A stretch of DNA of 23,420 nucleotides, from NCBI GenBank assembly GCA_023266695.1, contig JAHFPO010000015.1, forward strand, positions 1 through 23,420. The letters run 5' to 3'. This document shows, piece by piece, positions 1 to 6,927 of this stretch. Under the pieces are notes generated by a model, which saw nothing but the letters and a program-made list of their open reading frames with translations, did no database searches and was not told the origin of the DNA. Position numbers and translations under genes: made by a program. The DNA is from Hyphomicrobiales bacterium (GTDB lineage: Bacteria > Pseudomonadota > Alphaproteobacteria > Rhizobiales > Xanthobacteraceae). Positions within the stretch are counted from its first letter, which is position 1, and each line of letters opens with the position of its first letter.

Positions 1-713
1 CCGATCTGGGCGGCACTGTCGCCGGCGCGGAGTCGCTCTATGCCGGCATCCGCCGTCTGGCCGAGAAAAAGCCGGTGGTCGCGGTGGTGGAAGGCGTGGC
101 AGCTTCGGGCGCCTATATCACCGCGCTCGGAGCCGATCGCATCTTCGCCCCCCGTAATGCCATCGTCGGATCGATCGGCGTCATCTTCCAGTTTCCGAAC
201 GTGTACGAGCTTCTGAAGCACGTCGGGGTCTCGGTCGAGGAAATCAAGTCGACGCCGCTGAAGGCCGCGCCGAGCGGCTATGCGCCGACCAGCCCGGAAG
301 CGAGAGCCGCGATCCGCAGCCTCGTCGAAGACAGCTACGACTGGTTCAAGACGCTGGTGCGGGATCGTCGCGGCCTCGACGACAAGACGCTCGCCGCCGC
401 CGCCGACGGGCGGGTCTTCACGGCAAGCCAGGCATTTCCCCTGAAGCTCATCGACGAGATCGGCGACGAGCGCGCGGCCCGCGACTGGCTCGCGAAAAAC
501 AAGGGAGTGAGCATCGATTTGTCGATCCGCGACTGGCGCAGCCGCGGCCTCGGTTCCGAGTTCCGCTGGTTCGGCGCCCTTGCCTCGCTCGCGGAAGCGC
601 TGGGGATGCCCGCGATCGCGGCGCTCGTCGGCAGCGATGCGATCGCCAACGCGACGGCGCGCGCGCAGCTTGACGGGCTGTTGGCCCTCTGGCACCCTCC
701 ATTGGCGGATTGA
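1..713 (+). CDS. sppA: Signal peptide peptidase SppA, C-terminal part (5' end outside window)
   Basis: Membrane-bound serine protease that degrades cleaved signal peptides; family S49, short (about 320 aa) form. The reading frame is open from base 3 to the TGA at 711-713, so the gene starts upstream of the window and no start codon should be assigned. Visible landmarks are a GGTVAGAE segment at the edge, then VEGVAASGAYI, whose Ser (codon 105-107) is the expected nucleophile. Downstream is LKAAPSGYAPTSPEAR, whose Lys (codon 261-263) is the likely general base of the Ser/Lys dyad. The protein ends with a short hydrophobic Ala-rich stretch. One oddity: the usual S-P-G-G-T reads D-L-G-G-T at the edge. 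ihfB follows 56 nt downstream on the same strand. Confidence 0.9.
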   Translation, partial: DLGGTVAGAESLYAGIRRLAEKKPVVAVVEGVAASGAYITALGADRIFAPRNAIVGSIGVIFQFPNVYELLKHVGVSVEEIKSTPLKAAPSGYAPTSPEARAAIRSLVEDSYDWFKTLVRDRRGLDDKTLAAAADGRVFTASQAFPLKLIDEIGDERAARDWLAKNKGVSIDLSIRDWRSRGLGSEFRWFGALASLAEALGMPAIAALVGSDAIANATARAQLDGLLALWHPPLAD

Positions 714-769
714 GGTCCGCCAACTCGTTCGGATCGTTCGGGTTTTTCGCTCGGGGGCGGCGAGCGCAG

Positions 770-1057
770 ATGATCAAGTCCGAGCTCGTGCAACAAATCG
801 CGGAAGCCAATCCGCATCTCTATCAGCGCGACGTCGAAAATATCGTCGACGCGATCCTCGACGAGATCACCCGTGCGCTCGCGCGCGGCGATCGGGTGGA
901 GCTACGCGGCTTCGGCGCCTTCTCGGTGAAGTCGCGACCCGCGCGGATCGGACGCAACCCGCGCACCGGCGCGCAGGTGAAGGTCTCCGAGAAGATCGTG
1001 CCCTATTTCAAGACCGGCAAGGAAATGCGCGAGCGCCTGAACAAGTCGCGCCGCTGA
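770..1057 (+). CDS. ihfB: Integration host factor subunit beta
   Basis: 95-aa DNA-bending protein of the HU/IHF family. It pairs with IHF alpha (encoded elsewhere) to bend DNA sharply in replication, recombination and sigma-54 promoters. The sequence begins MIKSELVQQIAE and has the family signature GRNPRTGAQV in the beta-arm, preceded by the core RGFGAFSVK; it ends in a basic helix. The ATG at 770 gives the usual IHF-beta length. A TTG at 710 overlaps the sppA stop as TTGA and would add 20 residues, but the extension looks unlike the family. lapA follows after 43 nt, an order also common in other Proteobacteria. Confidence 0.93.
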   Translation: MIKSELVQQIAEANPHLYQRDVENIVDAILDEITRALARGDRVELRGFGAFSVKSRPARIGRNPRTGAQVKVSEKIVPYFKTGKEMRERLNKSRR

Positions 1058-1100
1058 GCCGCGTTCCTGCCGCGGACGACTTACCCGGAGTCGAAGCACC

Positions 1101-1454
1101 ATGCGCAGACTCCTCCTCTGGATCGTGCTTCTGCCGCTTTCGGTCGCGATCGTGCTGTTCGCGGTCGCGAACCGCGGGCTCGTCACGGTCTCGCTCGACC
1201 CGTTCTCGCAAGCCGCGCCGGCCTATGCGGTGGCGCTGCCGCTCTTCCTCGTCATCTTCGCCGCCCTCATCCTGGGCGTGCTCGTGGGCGGGACGGTAGT
1301 TTGGTTCGGCAAGCTGCGCTGGCGGCTCGCCGCCCAGCGGGCCGAACGTGAGACCGCCCGCCTCAAGGCCGAGGCCGATGAGCGCGCCCGGGCCGAGGCT
1401 TATGGCACAATGCGCAGCCTGTCCGTGCCCAGCGGCCGCGCCGCAGCGGAATAG
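1101..1454 (+). CDS. lapA: LapA-domain (DUF1049) inner-membrane protein
   Basis: 117-aa small membrane protein. It has two hydrophobic segments, about residues 3-24 (LLLWIVLLPLSVAIVLFAVA) and 43-68. A charged C-terminal helix rich in Arg, Glu and Ala follows, probably a cytoplasmic coiled coil. The motif ANRGLVTVSLDPF between the membrane segments is typical of the LapA/YciS domain. In Escherichia coli LapA works with LapB to control LpxC turnover and lipopolysaccharide assembly. Here no lapB follows; trpF does. The ATG at 1101 has a GGAG about 10 nt upstream. The family match is good, but the LPS role is inferred from the family only. Confidence 0.82.
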   Translation: MRRLLLWIVLLPLSVAIVLFAVANRGLVTVSLDPFSQAAPAYAVALPLFLVIFAALILGVLVGGTVVWFGKLRWRLAAQRAERETARLKAEADERARAEAYGTMRSLSVPSGRAAAE

Positions 1455-1523
1455 GGCCGGCCTGAGGCCATATCGCCCGGCGGGTGAGCCCATCCGGGGG
1501 CGGTGGACATCACGCCCCGCGCT

Positions 1524-2216
1524 ATGCCATCGAAACCCATGATCGAGATCAAGATCTGCGGCATCCATGACGAGCCGGCGATGGCCGCGGCGCTCGCCGC
1601 CGGCGCCGACCTCGTGGGGCTCGTGTTCTTTTCCCCGAGCCCGCGCGCGGTCTCGCTCGCGGCGGCGGCGGAACTCGCCAAGCTTGCCCGCGGGCGCGCG
1701 GGCGTGGTGGCGCTCACCGTCGATGCCGACGATCGCCTGCTCGTAGAGATCGTCGAAGCCGTCGCCCCCGACCTCCTCCAGCTGCATGGGCGTGAGACGC
1801 CGGAACGCGTCGCCGCGCTCCGCGCCCGGTTCGGGCGGCCGGTGATGAAGGCGATCGCGGTCACCGCCGCGGAGGATTTGAAGGTCGTGCCGGCCTATGG
1901 GGCGGTCGCCGACCGGCTCTTGTTCGACGCCCGGCCGCCTACGGGCGCGACCCGGCCCGGCGGCCACGGCCGCGCCTTCGACTGGTCGCTGCTCTCCAGC
2001 CTTGAGCGCTCCAAACCCGTCATGCTCTCGGGCGGCCTCGATCCCGGCAATGTCGCCGCCGCGATCGCGAGCGTGCGGCCCGACGCCGTCGATGTATCAT
2101 CGGGGGTCGAGCATAAGCCCGGCGAGAAGGACCCGGAGAAGATCAAGGCCTTCATCGCCGCCGCGCGCGCGGCGGCGAGTTCGCTCGCGCGGCCCGCTCA
2201 GGAGAAGGTGTCGTGA
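1524..2216 (+). CDS. trpF: Phosphoribosylanthranilate isomerase
   Basis: Catalyses the Amadori rearrangement of N-(5'-phosphoribosyl)anthranilate to CdRP in tryptophan synthesis; a stand-alone (beta/alpha)8 barrel. Strand 1 carries IEIKICGI with the catalytic Cys12. The catalytic Asp is in RLLFDARPP (Asp135). The phosphate-binding region MLSGGLDPGNV and the C-terminal VDVSSGVE follow the family pattern. The ATG at 1524 gives 230 aa. An ATG at 1539 (MIEIKICG) and a GTG at 1503 are in the same frame and neither can be excluded, because no clear ribosome binding site decides. The stop overlaps the trpB GTG as GTGA at 2213-2216, so the two are likely translationally coupled. Confidence 0.93.
   Translation: MPSKPMIEIKICGIHDEPAMAAALAAGADLVGLVFFSPSPRAVSLAAAAELAKLARGRAGVVALTVDADDRLLVEIVEAVAPDLLQLHGRETPERVAALRARFGRPVMKAIAVTAAEDLKVVPAYGAVADRLLFDARPPTGATRPGGHGRAFDWSLLSSLERSKPVMLSGGLDPGNVAAAIASVRPDAVDVSSGVEHKPGEKDPEKIKAFIAAARAAASSLARPAQEKVS
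2200..2204 (+). promoter_or_regulatory. Shine-Dalgarno for trpB
   Basis: AGGAG lies 8 nt upstream of the GTG at 2213, inside the end of trpF. It decides the trpB start, because the coding frame has no ATG in this position and the GTG overlaps the trpF stop. Confidence 0.8.
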
Positions 2217-3427
2217 AGGTCCCGCCCAACTCCCTTCGCCTCGGGCCCGACGAGCACGGCCATTTCGGTATCTATGGCGGCCGCTTCGTCGCCGAGACCC
2301 TGATGCCGCTGGTGCTCGATCTCGAGCGCGCCTATCTCGCGGCCAAAGACGATCCCGCCTTCAAGGCGGAGATGGAAGGCTTCCTCACCCATTATGTCGG
2401 CCGGCCGAGCCCTCTCTATTTCGCCGAGCGGCTGACCGCGCATCTGCGCGGCGCGAAAATCTATTTGAAGCGCGACGAGCTCAATCACACCGGCGCCCAC
2501 AAGATCAACAATGTGCTCGGGCAAATCCTGCTCGCGCGCCGCATGGGCAAGAAGCGCATTATCGCCGAAACCGGCGCCGGCCAGCACGGGGTGGCGACGG
2601 CCACTGCCTGCGCCCGCTTCGGCCTCGAATGCGTGGTCTATATGGGCACCATCGACATCGAGCGGCAGAAGCCGAACGTCTTCCGCATGAAATTGCTCGG
2701 CGCCGAGGTGCGGCCCGTCACTTCTGGCTCGAAAACACTGAAGGACGCCATGAACGAGGCGCTCCGCGACTGGGTCACCAATGTCGAGACGACGTTCTAT
2801 TGCATCGGCACGGTGGCGGGGCCGCACCCCTATCCCATGATGGTGCGCGATTTTCAAAGCGTGATCGGCAGGGAGGCGCGCGAGCAGATCATGCAAGCCG
2901 AGGGCCGGCTGCCCGATTCACTCGTCGCCTGTATCGGCGGCGGCTCCAACGCGATCGGGCTCTTTCATCCCTTCCTCGACGAACCGAATATCGAGATTTA
3001 TGGCGTCGAGGCGGCGGGCAAGGGGATTTCTACCGGCCAGCACGCGGCCTCGATCGGCGGCGGCAAGCCCGGCGTCTTGCACGGCAACCGCACTTATCTC
3101 TTGATGAACGACGACGGCCAGATCACCGAGACCCATTCGATCTCGGCCGGGCTCGATTATCCCGGGATCGGGCCCGAGCACTCGTGGCTCTACGACAGTG
3201 GCCGCATCACTTTTCTCTCGGCCACCGACGACGAGGCGCTGAAAGCCTTCCAGCTTCTCTCCACGCTCGAAGGCATCATCCCGGCGCTTGAGCCCGCCCA
3301 CGCGCTCGCCAAGGTGATGGAACTCGCGCCCAAGAAGCCGAAGAATCACCTGATGGTGGTCAATCTGTGCGGCCGCGGCGACAAGGACATTTTCACCGTC
3401 GCCGAGCATCTCGGGGGCAAGCTGTGA
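2213..3427 (+). CDS. trpB: Tryptophan synthase beta chain
   Basis: 404-aa PLP enzyme that condenses indole with L-serine to form tryptophan; works as an alpha2-beta2 complex with TrpA. The N-terminal motif HFGIYGGRFVAETLMPL is typical. The PLP Schiff-base Lys is Lys97 in NHTGAHKINNVLGQ, the catalytic Glu lies in AETGAGQHGVATATAC, and the phosphate loop is CIGGGSNAIG. The C-terminal VVNLCGRGDKDIFTV is also intact. The GTG start has a good AGGAG upstream. The stop overlaps the trpA start as GTGA (3424-3427). No sign of truncation or an unusual residue. Confidence 0.97.
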   Translation: MKVPPNSLRLGPDEHGHFGIYGGRFVAETLMPLVLDLERAYLAAKDDPAFKAEMEGFLTHYVGRPSPLYFAERLTAHLRGAKIYLKRDELNHTGAHKINNVLGQILLARRMGKKRIIAETGAGQHGVATATACARFGLECVVYMGTIDIERQKPNVFRMKLLGAEVRPVTSGSKTLKDAMNEALRDWVTNVETTFYCIGTVAGPHPYPMMVRDFQSVIGREAREQIMQAEGRLPDSLVACIGGGSNAIGLFHPFLDEPNIEIYGVEAAGKGISTGQHAASIGGGKPGVLHGNRTYLLMNDDGQITETHSISAGLDYPGIGPEHSWLYDSGRITFLSATDDEALKAFQLLSTLEGIIPALEPAHALAKVMELAPKKPKNHLMVVNLCGRGDKDIFTVAEHLGGKL

Positions 3428-4263
3428 GCGTGCGCATCGACACCCGCTTCAAGGCCCTCGCCCGCGAAGGCCGCGCCGGGCTCGTGACCTTTCTCACCGC
3501 CGGCGATCCCGACTACGCGACCTCGCTCGCGATCGTTGCGGCGCTCCCCAAGGCCGGCGCCGACGTGATCGAGCTCGGCATGCCCTTCACCGATCCGATG
3601 GCCGACGGGCCAGCGATCCAGGCCTCCTCCTTGCGCGCGCTCAAGGCGGGCCACAATACCAAGAAGACGCTCGCGCTCGTGCGCGCTTTTCGCAAGGGCA
3701 ACGGCGACACGCCAATCGTGCTCATGGGCTATTACAATCCGATCTATGTCTATGGCGTCGAGAAATTCCTCAAGGACGCGATCGCGGCGGGCGTCGACGG
3801 CCTGATCGTGGTCGATCTGCCGCCGGAGGAGGACGCGGAACTGTGTCTGCCGGCGCTGAAGGCGGGGCTCGCCTTCATCCGGCTGGCGACGCCCACCACC
3901 GACGACAAGCGCCTACCCGCGGTGCTCAAAAACACGTCCGGTTTCGTCTATTACGTCTCCATCACCGGCATCACCGGCGCTGCCGCGCCCGAGACCGCGA
4001 AAGTCGTCGCCGCGGTCGCGCGCATCAAGCGCCACACCAAACTTCCGATCGCCGTCGGCTTCGGGGTCCGCACCGCCGAGCATGCCCGCGCCATCGCCGA
4101 GGGGTCGGACGCGGTGGTGGTGGGCTCGGCGCTGGTGGATGCGGTGCGCGCGAGCCTCGACCAGGACAATCGCGCGACCGCAAAGACCATCAAGACCGTG
4201 ACCGATCTCGTCGCCGCGCTTGCTTCCGGCGTGCGCTCGGCCCGCCGCGTCGCCGCGGAATAG
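3424..4263 (+). CDS. trpA: Tryptophan synthase alpha chain
   Basis: 279-aa TIM-barrel lyase that splits indole-3-glycerol phosphate to indole and glyceraldehyde 3-phosphate, passing indole through the tunnel to TrpB. The catalytic pair is visible as Glu50 (DVIELGMPF) and Asp61 (FTDPMADGP). The phosphate-binding loops YYVSITGITGAA and GFGVRTAEHARAI are intact. I chose the GTG at 3424, which overlaps the trpB stop and starts MSVRIDTRF. The frame stays open 19 codons further upstream inside trpB, but those residues do not resemble the family. accD starts 4 nt after the TAG stop. Confidence 0.96.
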   Translation: MSVRIDTRFKALAREGRAGLVTFLTAGDPDYATSLAIVAALPKAGADVIELGMPFTDPMADGPAIQASSLRALKAGHNTKKTLALVRAFRKGNGDTPIVLMGYYNPIYVYGVEKFLKDAIAAGVDGLIVVDLPPEEDAELCLPALKAGLAFIRLATPTTDDKRLPAVLKNTSGFVYYVSITGITGAAAPETAKVVAAVARIKRHTKLPIAVGFGVRTAEHARAIAEGSDAVVVGSALVDAVRASLDQDNRATAKTIKTVTDLVAALASGVRSARRVAAE

Positions 4264-4267
4264 CCGC

Positions 4268-5158
4268 ATGAACTGGATCACCAACGTCGGCCCCAAGATC
4301 CGCTCGTTCCTTCAGCGCCGCGAGGTGCCGGAGAATTTGTGGATCAAATGTCCGGACACCGGCCAGCTCGTCCACCGCAAGGATGTGGAGGCGAACGAGT
4401 GGGTGATCCCGGGCTCCAATTATCACATGCGCATGAGTGCCACGGCGCGCTTGAAATCGATGTTCGACGGCGAGACCTGGTTCGACATCGCGGTGCCCGG
4501 GGTTCCGGTCGATCCGCTGAAGTTCCGCGACGAGCGCCGCTATAGCGACCGGCTGAAGGACGCCCGTGCCAAGACCGGGCTGAACGACGCGATCAAGCTC
4601 GGCTACGGCAAGCTCGAGGGCCTGCCGGTGGTCATCGCCGTGCAGGATTTCGACTTCATGGGCGGCTCGCTCGGCATGGCGGCGGGCGAAGCGGTGATCA
4701 AGGGCATCGAGACCGCGGTGGAAAAACGCTCGCCCTTCATCCTGTTCGCGGCCTCCGGCGGCGCGCGCATGCAGGAAGGCGTGCTCTCGCTCATGCAATT
4801 GCCGCGCACCACCGTGGCGGTGCAGAAGCTGCGTGCGGCCAAAAAACCCTATCTCGTGGTGCTCACCAATCCCACCACCGGCGGCGTCACCGCCTCCTAC
4901 GCCATGCTCGGCGACGTGCAGATCGCCGAGCCCGGCGCGCTCGTCGGCTTCGCCGGCCCGCGCGTCATCGAACAGACCATCCGGGAAAAATTGCCCGCAG
5001 GATTCCAGCGCGCCGAATATCTGCGCGACCACGGCATGATCGACTTGGTGGTGCATCGCCATCAGCTGCGGGCGATGCTCGCGCGCCTGTGCCGCCTGAT
5101 GACCAAGACCGCCGCGCCCGCGACCCACCAATTGCCGGCGCCCGCGGGGACGGTGTGA
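4268..5158 (+). CDS. accD: Acetyl-CoA carboxylase carboxyltransferase subunit beta
   Basis: 296-aa subunit that, with AccA, transfers the carboxyl group from biotin to acetyl-CoA to give malonyl-CoA, the first committed step of fatty acid synthesis. The carboxyltransferase core is clear: MGGSLGMAAGEAV, ILFAASGGARMQEG, TNPTTGGVTASYAMLGDV and AEPGALVGFAGPRVIEQT. The N-terminal zinc ribbon is degenerate. Of the four Cys expected (C-x2-C, about 15 residues, C-x2-C) only Cys28 remains; the others read Thr31, Ile47 and Ser50. From memory, related Hyphomicrobiales AccD proteins share this change. The ATG at 4268 is 4 nt after trpA, and the TGA overlaps the folC GTG. Confidence 0.95.
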   Translation: MNWITNVGPKIRSFLQRREVPENLWIKCPDTGQLVHRKDVEANEWVIPGSNYHMRMSATARLKSMFDGETWFDIAVPGVPVDPLKFRDERRYSDRLKDARAKTGLNDAIKLGYGKLEGLPVVIAVQDFDFMGGSLGMAAGEAVIKGIETAVEKRSPFILFAASGGARMQEGVLSLMQLPRTTVAVQKLRAAKKPYLVVLTNPTTGGVTASYAMLGDVQIAEPGALVGFAGPRVIEQTIREKLPAGFQRAEYLRDHGMIDLVVHRHQLRAMLARLCRLMTKTAAPATHQLPAPAGTV

Positions 5159-6495
5159 GCCGAAGCGCCGCCCGCGGGCGGGAAGAGGCCGAGGCCCTGA
5201 TCGCGCGCCTCGGCCGGCTGCATCCGAAGAAGATCGATCTTTCGCTCGGACGCCTGCAGCGGCTGCTCGCGCGCCTCGGCCATCCGGAGCAGAAGATCGC
5301 GCCCGCGATCCACGTCGCCGGCACCAACGGCAAGGGCTCGGCCGTCGCCTTTATGCGCGCGATCCTGGAGGCGGCCGGCTTCGGCGTTCAGGTCTATACC
5401 TCGCCCCATCTGGTGCGCTTCAACGAACGCATCCGCCTCGCAAGCAAGGGCGGCGGCGTGCTGGTGGACGACACCGCGCTCGTCGACGCGCTTTCCGCCT
5501 GCGAGCGCTTGAACGCGGGCGATCCGATCACTTTTTTCGAGATCACCACCGCCGCCGCCTTTCTGATTTTTTCAGAGCACCCGGCCGACGTGGTGCTTCT
5601 GGAAGTCGGCCTCGGCGGCCGGCTCGATGCCACCAATGTGATCGAACATACGGCGGCGACCGTTCTCACTCCGATCTCGATCGATCACACCGAGTTTTTG
5701 GGATCGACGCTCGAGGAGATCGCGGGCGAGAAGGCGGGTATCCTGAAGCGCGGCGTGCCGGCGATCGTCGCGCACCAAGAGGCCGCCGCGCTCGCCGTGA
5801 TCGAGCGCATCGGGGAAAAAGTCGGCGCCCGTCTCGCCGTCGCGGGCGAGCACTGGAGCGCCCACGAAGAGCGCGGCCGCCTCGTCTATGCCGACGAGAC
5901 CGGCCTCCTCGATCTATCGCGCCCGCGCCTCTTCGGCCGCCATCAGATTGAGAATGCGGGCGTGGCCATCGCCGCCTTGCGCTTTTCCGAAGCCTTCAAG
6001 GTGCCCCCTGCCGCGATCGAGGCGGGGATGAGTGAAGTCGATTGGCCGGCCCGCATGCAGCGCCTTTCCTCCGGCCGGCTCGTCGCGCGTCTCCCCGAAG
6101 GGGCCGAGCTCTGGCTCGACGGCGGCCACAACGTCGCCTGCGCGCTCGCGATCGCGGGGGCGCTGGCCGAGATCGAGGAACGCGTGCCGCGCCCGCTCGT
6201 GCTCGTCGCCGGGATGCTCGCCAACAAGGACGCCGAAGGCTTTCTCGCCTGTTTCGCCGATCTCGCTCGCCATGTGTTCGCGGTGCCGGTGCCGGCGGAA
6301 GCCTCGAGGAAGCCCGAGGAAATCGCCGCCGCGGCCAAGTGCGCGGGCCTCGTCACCGAGCCGGCTGCGAGCGTGGAAGAGGCGCTCGACCGGGTCGGCG
6401 CGCTCCAACTGGAGGCGCCGCCGCGGGTGCTGATCACCGGTTCTTTGTATCTCGCCGGCGCGGTGCTCGCCTTGAACGGCACGCCGCCGGTGTGA
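5155..6495 (+). CDS. folC: Bifunctional folylpolyglutamate synthase / dihydrofolate synthase
   Basis: 446-aa Mur-ligase-family enzyme that adds glutamate to dihydropteroate and to folates, using ATP. The P-loop HVAGTNGKGSAVAFM is at about residues 53-67. Other landmarks are TSPHLVRFNERIRL, the central VGLGGRLDATNV, the SIDHTEFLGSTLEEIAGEKAGI region and, in the C-terminal domain, WLDGGHNVACAL. The GTG at 5155 overlaps the accD TGA (GTGA). The frame is open further upstream inside accD, but the family length favours this start. It is the last gene of the plus-strand run and meets trxA head-on after 17 bp. Confidence 0.94.
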   Translation: MSRSAARGREEAEALIARLGRLHPKKIDLSLGRLQRLLARLGHPEQKIAPAIHVAGTNGKGSAVAFMRAILEAAGFGVQVYTSPHLVRFNERIRLASKGGGVLVDDTALVDALSACERLNAGDPITFFEITTAAAFLIFSEHPADVVLLEVGLGGRLDATNVIEHTAATVLTPISIDHTEFLGSTLEEIAGEKAGILKRGVPAIVAHQEAAALAVIERIGEKVGARLAVAGEHWSAHEERGRLVYADETGLLDLSRPRLFGRHQIENAGVAIAALRFSEAFKVPPAAIEAGMSEVDWPARMQRLSSGRLVARLPEGAELWLDGGHNVACALAIAGALAEIEERVPRPLVLVAGMLANKDAEGFLACFADLARHVFAVPVPAEASRKPEEIAAAAKCAGLVTEPAASVEEALDRVGALQLEAPPRVLITGSLYLAGAVLALNGTPPV

Positions 6496-6512
6496 CGGGC
6501 GATTTCAGCGGC

Positions 6513-6845
6513 TCAAGCGGTTTTGGTCGAGATCGCGCCGTTGATCCACTGCACGATCTTGGCCTTGGGTGCCGCGCCGATCTGGCGCGAGGCCATCTCG
6601 CCGTTCTTGAAGATCATCAGGGTCGGAATCGACTGGACCCCGTATTTCGAGGCCGTGTTCGGGTTCTCGTCGACATTGAGCTTGACGATCTTGATCTTGC
6701 CGACGAGCTCGCCCGCCACCTCCTCGAGCACCGGCGCGACCTGGCGGCAAGGTCCGCACCACTCGGCCCAGAAATCGACCAGCACGGGCTCCTTGGACTG
6801 GAGCACGTCGGTCTCGAACGACTTGTCGGAAACCTGGGCGACCAT
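6513..6845 (-). CDS. trxA: Thioredoxin 1
   Basis: 110-aa cytoplasmic disulfide reductase. The active site WCGPC (Cys30, Cys33) and the cis-proline loop SIPTLMIF (Pro74) are intact, as is VLVDFWAEWCGPC on the central strand. Full family length. The ATG at 6845 has AGAGG just upstream. It lies 82 nt downstream of addA on the same strand, so it may be read from the long divL-addA transcript and/or from its own promoter (see 6893-6922). It converges with folC with almost no spacer. Confidence 0.97.
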   Translation of the reverse strand: MVAQVSDKSFETDVLQSKEPVLVDFWAEWCGPCRQVAPVLEEVAGELVGKIKIVKLNVDENPNTASKYGVQSIPTLMIFKNGEMASRQIGAAPKAKIVQWINGAISTKTA

Positions 6846-6892
6846 GGCAACCTCTCGCAGGCAGGAGGAATCGAAAAACGGGGTCGGCCCTT

Positions 6893-6922
6893 ACCTAGGG
6901 ATGCTCCCGCCGGGGCGTCAAG
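6893..6922 (-). promoter_or_regulatory. Possible trxA promoter
   Basis: In the 82-nt gap between addA and trxA, reading the minus strand, CTTGAC (6922-6917) is followed after 18 nt by CTAGGT (6898-6893). These resemble the alphaproteobacterial housekeeping pattern CTTGAC / CTATAT (full and 4 of 6 matches). A transcript would begin about 40 nt before the trxA ATG. Only a pattern match. Confidence 0.35.
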
Positions 6923-6927
6923 GCGTT

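Noticed and set aside
710..769. TTG start for ihfB overlapping the sppA stop (TTGA)
   Set aside because: The 20 extra residues do not resemble IHF-beta, while the ATG at 770 gives MIKSELV and normal length. Coupling of this kind exists in the window, so it is not impossible.
1455..1523. Trp leader/attenuator before trpF
   Set aside because: The 69-nt gap has only a tiny GGCC stem, no leader peptide with Trp codons and no T-run.
1897..3291. A 464-codon plus-strand frame across trpF and trpB
   Set aside because: Shifted-frame shadow of trpF and trpB; very Arg-rich, no domain, and it crosses a real gene boundary.
6496..6512. Bidirectional terminator between the convergent folC and trxA
   Set aside because: Only 17 bp separate the stops, and I found no convincing stem with a T-run on either strand.
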